From contig JAQNBH010000011.1 in assembly GCA_028752905.1 (NCBI GenBank), positions 35,914,124-35,978,123 on the forward strand: DNA of 64,000 bases. Reading direction: 5' to 3'. Numbering within the stretch: the first letter of the stretch is position 1; each line of letters begins with the position of its first letter. The DNA is from Cladorhizidae sp. MBARI D1340-BT2 (lineage: Eukaryota > Porifera > Demospongiae > Poecilosclerida > Cladorhizidae). The notes beneath the pieces are model-generated. The model had not been told where the DNA came from and made no database searches. It worked only from the letters and a program-made list of their open reading frames with translations. The position numbers and the translations under genes were made by a program. Below are positions 37,101-50,700 of this stretch, piece by piece.

Positions 37101-40100
37101 CTTATTCTGTTGGTATTCCAAATTCAGACAGGATAGTTATAGAAAAAAAGTTATAGCTAAGAGTGTAGGTTGGAGTTGTTGAGTTGTTGATGTTGATTTT
37201 CATTTGAATTTGAATTTTCAAATGTTGACCACAAACTTGATATATATATATATATCTTGTTTTTCCCACCCTCCCCACTACAGCATCAGATGATGAGAGT
37301 GGAGATGAGGCATCTATGACTCCTTTTGTTACATTGGAGGATGAGGAAGCCTTGCCTGAAGTCTCTACAGGGCGTGGGAACACGACTGGTGCTGGAGTTG
37401 TGCGAGGGAGAGGCGGGCGAGGGAGTACTGGCCGAGGGAGAGGCGGGCGAGGGAGTACTGGCCAAGGGGGAAGCAGCTCAAGTGGTAGTGGAGTCGTAAG
37501 TGTTGCTAGTGGTCCTCCAAAAGGTACTGGTAGTAGGCGGGCCAGAGGTTATAGGCGTGTGCGAGCATCTGGCACTGGTTCTGTCCGAGCATCTGGCACT
37601 GGTTCTGCCCAAGCATCTGGCACTGGTTCTAGGCTAACTGAGGTCACAGGTAAGTGGGAAATAAAGGAGCCAACTCCTTTGAAATTGGACTATACAGCAA
37701 CAGCTGGTCCAACTTCTTCATTGCTTGGTGCATCAAGTACATTTTTAGATGCATTTTACCTTTTTTTTACTCTTGAAGTGTGGGAACTCCTAGTAGCAGA
37801 GACGAACAGTTACGTTTCTAGGATGGCTAGTCTCTCCAGGCCATGGGTAGATACTAATATAGAGGAAATGAAAGCTTTTGTAGGAATGTTGATAATAATG
37901 GGAGTTTCCACACTTCCATACTTTGAATTGTACTGGTCCACTAATCACTCGGATTTATCTGGATCTTTGGTTCGTAAAGTAATGCCTAGGACTCGGTTTT
38001 TGGAGCTAATGCGTTATGTACATGTAAATTCTATTGATGGTTTGTTGGTTACAAAGGGTAACCTGAATTATGATCGGCTTTATAAGGTAAGGAAGTTATT
38101 AGATTTGATTACTCCTAAGTTTGAGAGTGAATATACCTTGCATCAAGAGCTTAGTATTGATGAAGCTATGATTCCCTTTCAAGGTAGGCTTGTAGTCAGC
38201 TAGATCGCCTCAATTTAAAACTAGGTCATTTCCCACAGTGCTGTGCAAAGAAGCGCTGTGTAGTTTGCATTAGTAAAGGTTACAGGCATGAGGCAAGGTC
38301 CCAGTGTTGTTTTTGTAAGGTTCCTTTGTGTGGTGGATCAACAGGCCGTGACTGTTTTCGTAAATACCATACCTTGGTGGACTATCAGTAATGTTTATGC
38401 ACCCCCTGCTCCTTTCTGTGCTTCTCTCTTGTTCCCTGCTCCTTCGTCTACTTCTCTCTTGTTCCCTGCCCCTTCGTCTACTTCTCTCGTTCCCTGTCCC
38501 TTCGTCTACTTCTCTCGTCTCTCCAGTATTCAAGTGTTATTCTTATCCTGGTATCTCATGTTTGTGTAGAATAAAAACATGGTGAAATATCATGCCGGAG
38601 ACCAAGCAAGCTATACCCAAAACTGAGCAAGTTCTACTCTACCCGTGACAGCAAGACCGGAGCTCTACCCAAGACACTCCCTTACATAATTGTGTTTTAT
38701 ATTATGGTTTTATTCTAGCATTTTCACTCTCTTATAATTTGTTTTTTGTATTATTATGTGTTAGCATTTTGATGGGGAAAACAACCCACTGGCTTTGCAG
38801 CTGGTAGAGGGTTTGTAAATAGATGCTCCATCTTGTGTTGGCATTATAATGTGTGTATAATAGTGTGAAAATATGAAAATATTCACCCCCAAGAAGATGA
38901 CAAGGTTTTATAATGCTGGTTAGTTCTGCCCAGTTGGTAAGGAAGGCTCGATTTTTTTACAGGAAGTAGAACTATCATGTGGCTGGATATGACCCAAGTT
39001 TCATGGGTGGAGTCCCTGCAGAACGGAAGATATAAAAATAATAAGTAAAATATCTCGTTAATTCATGAATAATTTGCCCGCGGGTACTAGGAATACGGCG
39101 TGCAATCGGTTAAGTCGCGACTTGTATTTATTTCAGCCAAATCAAGTTGTGATCTTCAAGCAGTGCGCTTGCACAGTGCCAAGCCAGTCTTGCGCTATTG
39201 TGCTGACGCAATGTTTTTCTGAGTCATTGTGGTTGCGATCGTTTCTTTTCAAACATTGAGCTAGGTAGTAGTTGGCTGGCAAGAGTTCCTAATCGCTATC
39301 GTAATCTACAATGAGTTTGTTATGTTCGATCTGCCCTTCATCCTCTTCGTCCAAGGAAGCAAATGGATCTTCTCCACCGCTGTCACTTCCTTCCAACAAA
39401 TGGCGAGTAGCTTGTGTAATGGCTGGGATAGCTAAAGCTGCTACTTTATCGACTTTAAGGCAGTGAATTTCTCCATCTTCAGACCATTCACCTTCACAGT
39501 GATGTGACAAGCACGGAATGATTTCTTGATCAACTCGGCAGACAAGCTAATGATAAACGACTGCGCGTGTGCAAGAGTGGTGGTGTAATTAACTAGGTGC
39601 GCTACAATTGGAGTGCAACTTTCAGAGCGACTTCTATTCAGTGTGCGACATATATTGGAGTGAATATGGTATATATATACACATACAGCTGAATTACAAG
39701 GAAATACACTTTGAGTGCAAGCCAAGTAGAGCTCCCACAATATAGACATTAGCAAGCCACACCCTATCTGCATCTCTGTAGACATAAAATGCTTTCAGGG
39801 TGTTATTATAGTAGGAGTAGGCTATAAATGGGTCATTTTTTGTTTTGCTTAGGGCTGAGTTTTTATGTGTTCTATATAACCTATCTCAACATGAAATGGG
39901 GAAAAAATTGGCCTGGGGTGTAAAATAAAAGTGTGCAAGGGTTTTTTGTGCCCGGGTGGCCCCAAAATTCAATCAAATTAGGGGGGGGGGAATTTAAATA
40001 GTCATTTTTTTAAGCTGCATGGTTAAATATGGTATCAAAAGAAGTAAAATTGCCATGTTTATATTCAAAAGTTTCATTGTTTTTAACCCAGTTCACTTCA

Positions 40101-43100
40101 TTTTCAAAATTCGGCCAAAATTGGCACTTTTTGAACTCCCAGAATGCACTGATAGGTTCACAGTCTGCATTATTGTGGTCAGGTTCACTAATGACAGATG
40201 CTGTGAGCAAAAATCTCAAGATAGAGACAGGTGTGGCAGATCAACTTGGCTCTAAGCATGTGCCATACCACTTGCTTTGTAAGTCTCATACATGTGAACG
40301 GTTTGATGCAGACAACCTCATGACCATGGCTGCCATTGAGGACAAGATTGGCCTTTGCGAAATGATTGTGAAGAGAGAGCCATTGTTGAAGTCATTCCTT
40401 CGGCAGAAAAAATCTGTGTGTTGAAACAGCTCTGGCAGCTCTTCTAAAGCTTGTAGCACATGAGGGAGACGGGAAGACAACATCTCTAGCAGAACAGTTT
40501 GACTTGATTCTAGAGGAGGCTGGAGTACACAAATCCTTTAGCCTCTACAAAGAGAAGCGTTTTACTAGACTTGGATACCAGGCAGGTTCGGTCTACGATT
40601 ACATTCCCTACCTCAAACAGCTACTCGTACAGACACCATTAAATAATCTTCTTGTTCGAGCATGTAAGATTTACCTTGATAACGATTTCATAATCGCAGG
40701 ATTCAAGGCGCTTGCTAATTTTACGTACAGGGTGACAATACCCTTCCTCAACTGCGTCGAGAGAGCAAGCCAGGATTTGCTGGTAAACATCCTTCCCAAA
40801 CTCTGCAGTGACCTTGCTGATAAAAAGACAGACACCCTTATCATATATCATGTAGAGTGGACACACGTGAAAATGGAGCATAATGCTCCACAAAGCGATC
40901 TCGATCACTTTCTTCTGGAAGAGATGTGTCTCCAGGCTGCCAGAGGTGTAGAATTGCAGTGCAAGCGTGTGAGTATTGGAGCAGTGACCCAGATACTGCA
41001 CGAGCAACTCCTCTCCATACATTGACTGTAGACCAACGGAAGAACCTGCCAACAAACAACCTGAATACGGAGAGGTACTTGGCCAAGTTTGGTTATCTTG
41101 CTGCCCAGTCAGCTCTAAATTCTAACAGGCTGTTCAAGGCAAAGAGGATCAAAGATGACCTTATGCTCATGGACAAGCATCTCAATGAAGTTGAGAGGTC
41201 AACCATTGCTGTCCTAAAACACCTAGACTCCATGGAGGTGATGTGGAGTAATAATCAGAAGGAGAAGAAGAAATAAAGGTTAAGAGAGAACCTGGAAAAG
41301 AAAGTGAGGACCAATGATTTTGTCGATCAACTTCTTGTGAAATGTAAAAAACATGGACGACCAGTTACATGTGTCAAAGAACTGAAGGAGCTTGTGAAAA
41401 AAAATTTACCACAGCTAAAGACCTGCTTGAGGCAAGAGATCCAATACCAGCGAGTCACACATCTACATGATTCAGATGTCCGCAGGGACCTTTACAAGGT
41501 CAACAAACTGTCTGAGAATGAAATGATCGAGAACCTAACTGTGATCCTGTAGGTGATGACTACCAAGCAGAGGAGGCGGTGGAGTTTCCGTGTGAGGAGG
41601 AGATCATGGAAAGACTGACAGGAGCCAAAACCACCGTTCAGGAGGCAGAGATCTCACAGGAAGAACCTGTGTTCCAGCCTAACCAACCACTTGCTGTTAT
41701 CTGGGATGAGGGAAGCAACAAGAGATGGTATATTGGGTTTTACATTGATGATAATGGGGACGGAACCTTCCGGGTGGATCACCTGATACGCGCTGGTACT
41801 GGAGATAACCTCTGGCAGCGACCACCTGGCACTGATGATATCCAGGACACTATCCAGCAGCAGATTGTGCCTGTGCAAGTTTCTGGCACCTGGGACTTAT
41901 CTATGAGGAAGCCTTGTTTTGTTTTATGTATAATTATAATGGACCTGAAATACAAGATATGTTTTGTGGAATATGTGGTTAAATATTAGTCCAAAATAAA
42001 TTTCTTGACCAGTAATTGTACTTCTATGATTTTCTAATTACTTTTAAGACTTTCTGTGTCCTAAATAACCCCAGAAAAATGTTTTAGATGAAGTCTCTAC
42101 CTAAAGCTGAACCTGAGGTATGAGAAAAACTCTAAAATGCACTCACATGCATTAAATGTAAGGTGTGCTAACACAAAAGGGCTCTGCACACTTTTTTCTT
42201 GGACGCCAGGCCAATTTTTTTCCCACTTCATGTTGAGATAGGTTATATAGAACACAAAAAAACTCAGCCCTAATGAAAATAACAGAAATTTCATTTTGGC
42301 TGCCGTATAGCCCACTCCTAATTATAGCCAGAACTATCCAAACGGAGGGGGGGGGGAGGGGGAAAAATACTGCAGTTGTTGCCCTTTCACCATGAGAAAT
42401 ACTTGTCCCTCATCACAAATTGCTTCTCGTTGGATCTCTTTCGAAACTCACACTGCAGCTCTGTTGGCCTCTCCAAGATGTGCGTTAATAAGTGACCTCT
42501 GGCACATTGACATACCCATTGCAGGTAATGTCACTTCCTCCACCTCTCTCTTGAAAACTTGTGATCTTCTCTAGATGTGCAAATCGCAGACTTATAATTT
42601 AATTTTAAAATAGTGCTTTCATGGCACTAAATTTGACGATTCTTCGGAAAATCTGCCAAAGCAAACTACCAAATTAAATCACTGCCAATAAAAAGCTCTA
42701 TATGGTACTAGTCATGTGGTTTGTTACAACACCTCTCAAAAATAAAGGTGCTCACAAATGCTGCCAATATTCCATCACACTTCACAGAGGGAGCATCCAC
42801 AAAAATAGCATGTCTTCTGAGACTTCCTTATGGACATGGACAGCCTGCTCAGTCAGTCTGATAGGCCATTCGCTCTGGTGTGAAATATGAGCCTCTCCAT
42901 TACCAAGCAATGACAGAAGACAAAGTGAGCACCCTTCGGCTGACAGTTAAGTTGGGAGAGATGCACAGGGGAAATCCACTGCCAAGTAGCAGATGTTTCG
43001 GCTCCTTCGTACTTGGTAACCATTTCCCAGGAGCGAGAACTCCATAAATCAAACAGCAGAACTGAGCGAGAGTCATTTGTTCTTCCTCTTCAAATCACAA

Positions 43101-44686
43101 AACAGCACGTGAGCAAGCTAGAACCATATATATACCTTTTTTACCGCAATTAAGAAACAGAGTACTCGTGGGGCGTCCATTGGAACATTAGGAGTACTAA
43201 AACTTTTTACAAACAGACCTAATGTATGCAAGTTATGCGAGTGGAAATGTTCACAGAGATGGAAGCATTAAGATCCAGCTGCCAGTTTACCAGCTCAGCA
43301 AAGGATTCAAGGCATGCTAGGAGTCTTTTGAGAACTAATATCGCACGAAAACAATTACTTATGCAGCAAAGAAGCTGCTGATGTGAGTTTGGCTGAGATG
43401 AATGCTTTTGCCCCCCACCGCCCCTCGCATTTTCCATCCACTTTGAAATAGGGGTCAAAACAACGCAGGGGGTACTAGTGTTGTCCATGATACTTTTAAT
43501 AATTTCACTGCTCCCACCAAAGGACACACCAGATGCAGTTGCCCAGCAAACATCCAGTCAAAACTGCTGGGAGATAATACCCGTGCTTTTAATAATTTCA
43601 CTGCTCCCACCGAAGGACACAGCAGATGCAATTGCCCAGCAAACACCCAGTCAAAACTGCTGGGAGATAATACTCGTGCAACAGTAGGGTGACTATAATG
43701 CAATTCATTCAGGGTCCCATACAGGGGAACAGGAAACACTAATCACCCATAATAGAAATGTACCCCCTCCCCCCTCCCGCACACACACTTGGCCTGGATT
43801 AAAGCTAAAACAACAATAACAACCTCCCCCCCCCGGTGGATATGAAAATTACCCCCTGCCAATCAAAATTATCACGAAAAAGAAGCTAAGATGCTGTGAA
43901 GCTTTCCCAGAGGAAGAGCTTCCAGAAATAGCAGTAAAGGCCAAGAAGAAGCCTTCTCTGACAGCACTTGTGATCGGAGGCCATTTTTTATTTTTTGTTC
44001 ACTCACCATCGCCATTGAATGTAAGACAATTTTTATATATCAAAACAGCAGCCTACTGCCGCAAGACTCACCCTTAGGATAGCAGCAGCCCCTGGGTGCA
44101 CCATCCCTTGGGATAGCAGCAGCCCCTGGGTGCACCATCCCTTGGGATAGCAGCAGCCCCTGGGTGCACATCTACACGACTTTATGCATTACCCGTTTGA
44201 TTTTATAGTCTTAAGGCTGGCTCCCAACACGATGCCGGCCGAGCATTGCATCGCATTGCGTGTTGTCAATTGACCCGAACTGCCGCTCAACAAAGATGGA
44301 CATGCTATGTTCTGATTGGTCCGACGTTGCGTTTCAGACGCTGGACCATAAAAAAAGTTCTAATCCAGCATCTTAAACGCAGCGTCGGACCAATCAGTGT
44401 CCAACTTTGTTGAGTGCGATTCGAGGAAGAAAGGTCAATTGACTACACGCAACGCTCGGCCATCGTCGTATTGTGACCCAACCTTTAGTTACCATTGCTG
44501 TAGCATCATGTAACATTGCTCGCTTGCCAGTACTAACACGAACATAAAGTTCAACTCATCCAAGGAACCTACCTCGGTTGTCATGACGATGTACGAGGAA
44601 CTGGGGTTGATAGTGACATCACCAGTCATAAGTCCCACATCTTTAAACTGCTCTTGCATCTCCCGATACTTCTGGTTGCTCAGAGC

Positions 44687-44727
<41 letters not shown>

Positions 44728-47700
44728 CACGCACGCACACACACACACACACACACATTAGAAATATAGCATACTCACACATGCAAACACATAGATATCC
44801 ATCCCTTCACCGGAAGTGGTCGGATAGGTCTGCAGAACAACTTCACTATGCTGTCCAAAGAGAATCCTCTGGAATTGACTTCAGCTAGCTAGAGTGAGCT
44901 ACATCAAGGCGATTGTCGCATTCTGAAGGAAAAAAACTATGGCCATTGCACTTGTGGAGTCCATCTATTCAGGCACTCATGGCAACCTCAGTAGAAAGGA
45001 GAAGGAACTTCCAGCAAGAACAGCCATCCTTTCTGATCACGGAGACTAGATGTTACATGGTCGTTTCTTACTCAGACCCTGAAACTAATGTCAGAATGAT
45101 GCGTCAGAATATGAGTGCGTCAGAATATGAGCATGGAAACTTGTGAATTCAGAGAATGAGCATGTAAACTTGTGCATTACTTAAAATTGGCATTGGCACT
45201 GTCGTGGTCTCCTTTCGAACACCGACATGCATTACCTAGATGATGTTACCTTGATGGGCGTGGTGCAGATGACTCTCTGTGTGTCCCGCAACGACATAGC
45301 AATGGCGTACTCCGCCACAACGGTCTTTCCCGCTGAAGTGTGGGCGGAGACGAGCACAGATTGGGCGTTCTCGATGCACCGCAGAGCCTCTCGTTGGAAG
45401 GGGTCAAGCACAAAGGGGAACTCCTTGACAGGGGTGGAGGAGAGCGGCTTGAGAGGATTGTACTCCACGTCAGGGGGGACTGCCACCTGGATGGGGTCGT
45501 GGCAGTATACATGTATCATACACAGAAGCTTGTGGATGGGGGGGGGGGGGAATGTCAGGGCCTGTTCTTGGATATTCTCAGTCTCGCTAGCCATATCCTC
45601 ATATGCAAGCACGGTAAAATGGGTCTGGCCACTTACTGCTTTGTTCCGGCCTGACATGACTTTCATGGTGTTTTGTTACTCAATTAGAAAAAAAGAAGGA
45701 GAAGAAAAAAAATAAGTCGGATCACACACATCCATATTACCTTACTGTGATGAGCTAATGAGAATAAGCATGCTCGAAAATGCCGACTAGACAAGAACAA
45801 ACTAGTCTAAGGCATTTGACCAGACCCATTTTTTCCCATTTCAGGTTCCAGCCTGAAAGACTAGGTTTTCCAGCCTGCAAGACTAGGTTTCCCAGCCTGC
45901 AAGACTAGGGTTCCCAGCCTGCAAGACTAGGGTTCCCAGCCTAGGGTTCCCAGCCTGAAAGACTAGGGTTCCCAGCCTGAAAGACTAGGGTTCCCAGCCT
46001 GTAAGACTAGGGTTCCCAGCCTGCAAGACTAGGGTGCCCAGCCTGAAAGACTAGGGTTCCAGCCTGAAAGACTAGAGTTCCCAGCTTGAAAGACTAGAGT
46101 TCCCAGCCTGCAGAGGCCTGGCACTGGGAACTAACATTAGCCCTTTACAATTATATTATATACAAATTTCCCCGAATAGATAGTGGGCTCAAATAATTTC
46201 AGCGTCCTAATGGAGAGAAAGCTAAACAAGGGTGAATACAATTTGAGGACATACACAATTAATCACGAACCTGTTAGCCTCGACTAAGCAAGCTTATTTA
46301 ACTGATTAAACGCCGTAAGCGCCATATGGCGCGAGACCTTACATCCTTCGCCACACAAAAATATATAAAATGAACCGTTACGAGCTAACAGCCCCGGTTG
46401 GGTTCTGCACATGCCTAGTAGACTAGAGAACGTCACAAAAATGATTATTTCCGGTTGATGCATCGTGCAACAAAAATCCTGCGGTTGAACGCCATTTTTG
46501 TTGGTCGAGCTTTTTTTTTAAACTGCTCAAAGATGCTCTCCTGTGAGGACGTTATTTCTCAACTTTTAGCCAACGATTCTGGCGATTCTGGGTCAGATTC
46601 ATTTGGGGAAGAAGGTGAAGACATCTATGCATACCGAGGAAACACTCTGGATCCAGTTGCTCTAAGAGAAGAGGCGCGCTTGGATGGACTTCTCGATTGT
46701 AAGTTTCTTGTAACCTTAGCGCTTCATAGCCTTTGTTTACCATAGTCAACTGAGTGTACTATTGCCAAATACTAGCTTATTCTGTTGGTATTCCAAATTC
46801 AGACAGGATAGTTATAGGAAAAAAGTTATAGCTAAGAGTGTAGGTTGGAGTTGTTGAGTTGTTGATGTTGATTTTCATTTGAATTTGAATTTTCAAATGT
46901 TGACCACAAACTTGATATATATATATATATCTTGTTTTTCCCACCCTCCCCACTACTTTTCCTACAGCATCAGATGATGAGAGTGGAGATGAGGCATCTA
47001 TGACTCCTTTTGTTACATTGGAGGATGAGGAAGCCTTGCCTGAAGTCTCTACAGGGCGTGGGAACACGACTGGTGCTGGAGTTGTGCGAGGGAGAGGCGG
47101 GCGAGGGAGTACTGGCCGAGGGAGAGGCGGGCGAGGGAGTACTGGCCAAGGGGGAAGCAGCTCAAGTGGTAGTGGAGTCGTAAGTGTTGCTAGTGGTCCT
47201 CCAAAAGGTACTGGTAGTAGGCGGGCCAGAGGTTATAGGCGTGTGCGAGCATCTGGCACTGGTTCTGTCCGAGCATCTGGCACTGGTTCTGCCCAAGCAT
47301 CTGGCACTGGTTCTAGGCTAACTGAGGTCACAGGTAAGTGGGAAATAAAGGAGCCAACTCCTTTGAAATTGGACTATATACAGCAACAGCTGGTCCAACT
47401 TCTTCATTGCTTGGTGCATCAAGTACATTTTTAGATGCATTTTACCTTTTTTTTACTCTTGAAGGGTGGGAACTCCTAGTAGCAGAGACGAACAGTTACG
47501 TTTCTAGGATGGCTAGTCTCTCCAGGCCATGGGTAGATACTAATATAGAGGAAATGAAAGCTTTTGTAGGAATGTTGATAATAATGGGAGTTTCCACACT
47601 TCCATACTTAGAATTGTACTGGTCCACTAATCACTCAGATTTGTCTGGATCTTTGGTTCGTAAAGTAATGCCTAGGACTCGGTTTTTGGAGCTAATGCGT

Positions 47701-50700
47701 TATGTACATGTAAATTCTATTGATGGTTTGTTGGTTACAAAGGGTAACCTGAATTATGATCGGCTTTATAAGGTAAGGAAGTTATTAGATTTGATTACTC
47801 CTAAGTTTGAGAGTGAATATACCTTGCATCAAGAGCTTAGTATTGATGAAGCTATGATTCCCTTTCAAGGTAGGCTTGGCTTCAAACAGTATATGAAGGA
47901 CAAACCAATAAAATGGGGGATAAAGTGTTTGTCCTTTGTGATGCTAGGAATGGGTACATTTATCGGTTGCAGATTTATACAGGTAAGAACGTGGAAGTAG
48001 CTGATAAAACTGGTTTGTGTAGTAGAGTTGTTTTAGATTTGTTAGAAGGATTAGAACACAAGAACTTCCATGTGTACATGGACAATTATTATACTAGTCC
48101 TAATTTATTTCAAACGCTTACAAGTAAAGGCTTTGGTGCATGTGGTACAGCTAGGTATACTAGGAGGAACTTTCCTCCAGATTTAGTAACAAAAGCTTCG
48201 ATTAGAAATAGAGGTTATTATGATTATAGGTCTAATGGTGCACTCCTGGCTTTAGTTTGGGTAGATAAACGGTCAATCTACATGATAACTAATATACATC
48301 CCGCGGAAAATAATTTAGTACCTCCTACTGTAAAAAGGCGCAAAATTGATGGTTCTAGAGAGGATCTGCCATGTCCCCCATGTTTGCCTGATTATCAGTC
48401 ATTCATGAGAGGTGTGGACAGAGCAGATCAGAGAATAGGCTACTATAATTTGGGTAGAAAGTCTAGGAGATGGTGGAAAAGGGTTTTTTCGTATTTGATA
48501 GAAGCTTGTTTATTGAATTCATTTATTTTGTTTTCTTCTGTCCGAGCTCCAATATCAGTAAGGAAGGGTAATTATCTAGAAGCTAGGATTGTTCTAGCTA
48601 AATCTTTGATTGGTTCTTTCTCTTCTCGGCAGCGTGCAGGTCAACGTTGTAGTCGGGCAAATGGTCAGCTAGATCGCCTCAATTTAAAACTAGGTCATTT
48701 CCCACAGTGCTGTGCAAAGAAGCGCTGTGTAGTTTGCATTAGTAAAGGTTACAGGCATGAGGCAAGGTCCCAGTTAGAGGATAACCGACTCGGACATAGA
48801 CAATATACATGTATAACATTGGATATAACATTGTATACTTACGACCCCTTACCTAATGCATGCGCACGCACCATGCACGGCATAAGTTGCCTACATTGTT
48901 AATGTTTGTATGATGTTTATATCCTCTGCCATCCTCTTGACAAATGCGTGAGCGCTATTCTCTATGTAGGCAACTTATCTTTTCATAGCCTCTGTTAGAG
49001 TAGCAGAGCAAGTTGGAGACACCAGAGCATTCGTTTCGCCATCCTCTCCATTTAACGCCCACCCGCCTTATGGCGGTCCGATGTCCTATCGTGGGCTGTG
49101 ACTTTGCAACAGCGGCTGACATGCCACCAGTGGTGGCCGCAGCAGTGTTGACCACCCATGCCTCTGTGCACACGAATGCACCAAGGGCCAAACCTGCCCC
49201 AGTCCGACGACCAGAGATCGCACCAGGGGGGACCACAGAAGGATGGTCCTACTTCGTCACGCGCTGGAAGGCCTACTCCCAGGCAGTCCATCTGGCTGGA
49301 CGGGACATCAGTGTTCAACTCCTTGAATGCTGCGAGCAGAAACTAAGGAGGGATGTGACCCGCAATGCAGTTGGTCCCGTACCCATTGAGGACATGGAAG
49401 AGGGCGATCTCCTGAAGGCAATCCGAGAGCTCGCTGTGAGGGAGGAGAACCCCAAAGTCGCCAGGGTGGCCCTCTCCCGGATGATGCAAGACCGTGGAGA
49501 GACCGTGAGATCTTTTGCAGCCCGCCTTCGGGGACAGGCGGAGGTATGCAGGTTCACAAAAAAGTGCACCAACTGTGAAGCCATCTCCAACCAAGGGGAG
49601 GAACGGGTTGCCGACCAGATTTGTGTCGGGTTAGCAGATGCTGAGATCCAGGAGGACCTCCTCAAAGATCCCAATCAAAACATGACTGTAGAAGAGGCCA
49701 TCCGGTTCGTTGAGGTCAGGACAGCCGGGAAGAGGTCGGCAGTGACGATGACCACTCCCACTGCAACCCACGGGATTGAAGACCAGGGAGATGGGGGTGA
49801 GGCTCTAGTGAGTAGATACAGGCACACACTAAGGCGCCCCACCCCCCATATGACCCCTCCCACACCCAAGCCCAACAACATGAGACCCCGAGCCACCCCA
49901 CCACCACACCCAACCCAGCCTAGAGGGAGCCACCCCAACCAGCGTTCACCGCAGACCAGGGGCCAGAGCACAAACCCCCCACCCAGACCCAACAAGGCAG
50001 TCTGCCTCTACTGTGGCCTCACAGGCCACGGTGAACAGGAGAGAACGGCTATCCGCCGCCTCCAATGCCCGGCATTCGGGACCACATGCACATCGTGCTC
50101 GAAGACGAACCACTATCCCAGCATGTGCTGGCAGACCCTCGAATTCGAGAATGCAGTCTCAGAACGCATTGACACAATGGCTGAAGGAGCTCTCCCCCAT
50201 CAAGCCTGGGACTCATCCTCCCAGACTTGGCACCAGAGACGCTCTCCCCCCCAACCTAACATAGAAGTCCTCGTGTCCACATGTGCCGAGGACTTCAGGA
50301 CCCACGGCCACACCTTGAGACATGAGACCCACCAAGTCGCCACCACGGCACTAGCGGACACCGGCTGTCAAAGCTGCCTGGCTGGACCCCAACTGATGGC
50401 ATCCCTACGACTCAAAGAGCAGGATCTCATCCCGGCGTGCCTCATAATGCACTCGGCAAGCGGAACAAACCTCCCCATCATCGGAGCCGCCCTTATACGC
50501 ATCTGTGTGAAGGCATCAGGCCACTCTACCCGACAGATGGTATATATCAGCAACATCGCCACCAAGCTCTACCTAAGCATGACGACTTGCATGGACCTCG
50601 GGCTCATATCCAGCGGATTCCCACTATCCACACCCATGGGCACACACCCTGGCCTCCCAACACACGGTCACCCCGCACGTACCAACACCGCATGCCTACA

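Noticed and set aside
38270..38569. Frames rich in Arg/Glu/Ser on the minus strand, or Pro/Ser/Leu on the plus strand
   Set aside because: They derive from the short CTTCGTCTACTTCTCTC repeats in the piggyBac 3' region, which recur at 54480 and 55620.
42392..42574. Possible MTREX exon in the 42.4-kb region
   Set aside because: Neither strand gives any MTR4 helicase motif. The minus-strand reading ([18 protein letters not shown]) matches nothing in the family.
33916..44573. Direct splicing of MTREX exon 4 to the arch exon
   Set aside because: Phases do not match (phase 0 into an exon needing one prior base), and the core helicase motifs would be missing.
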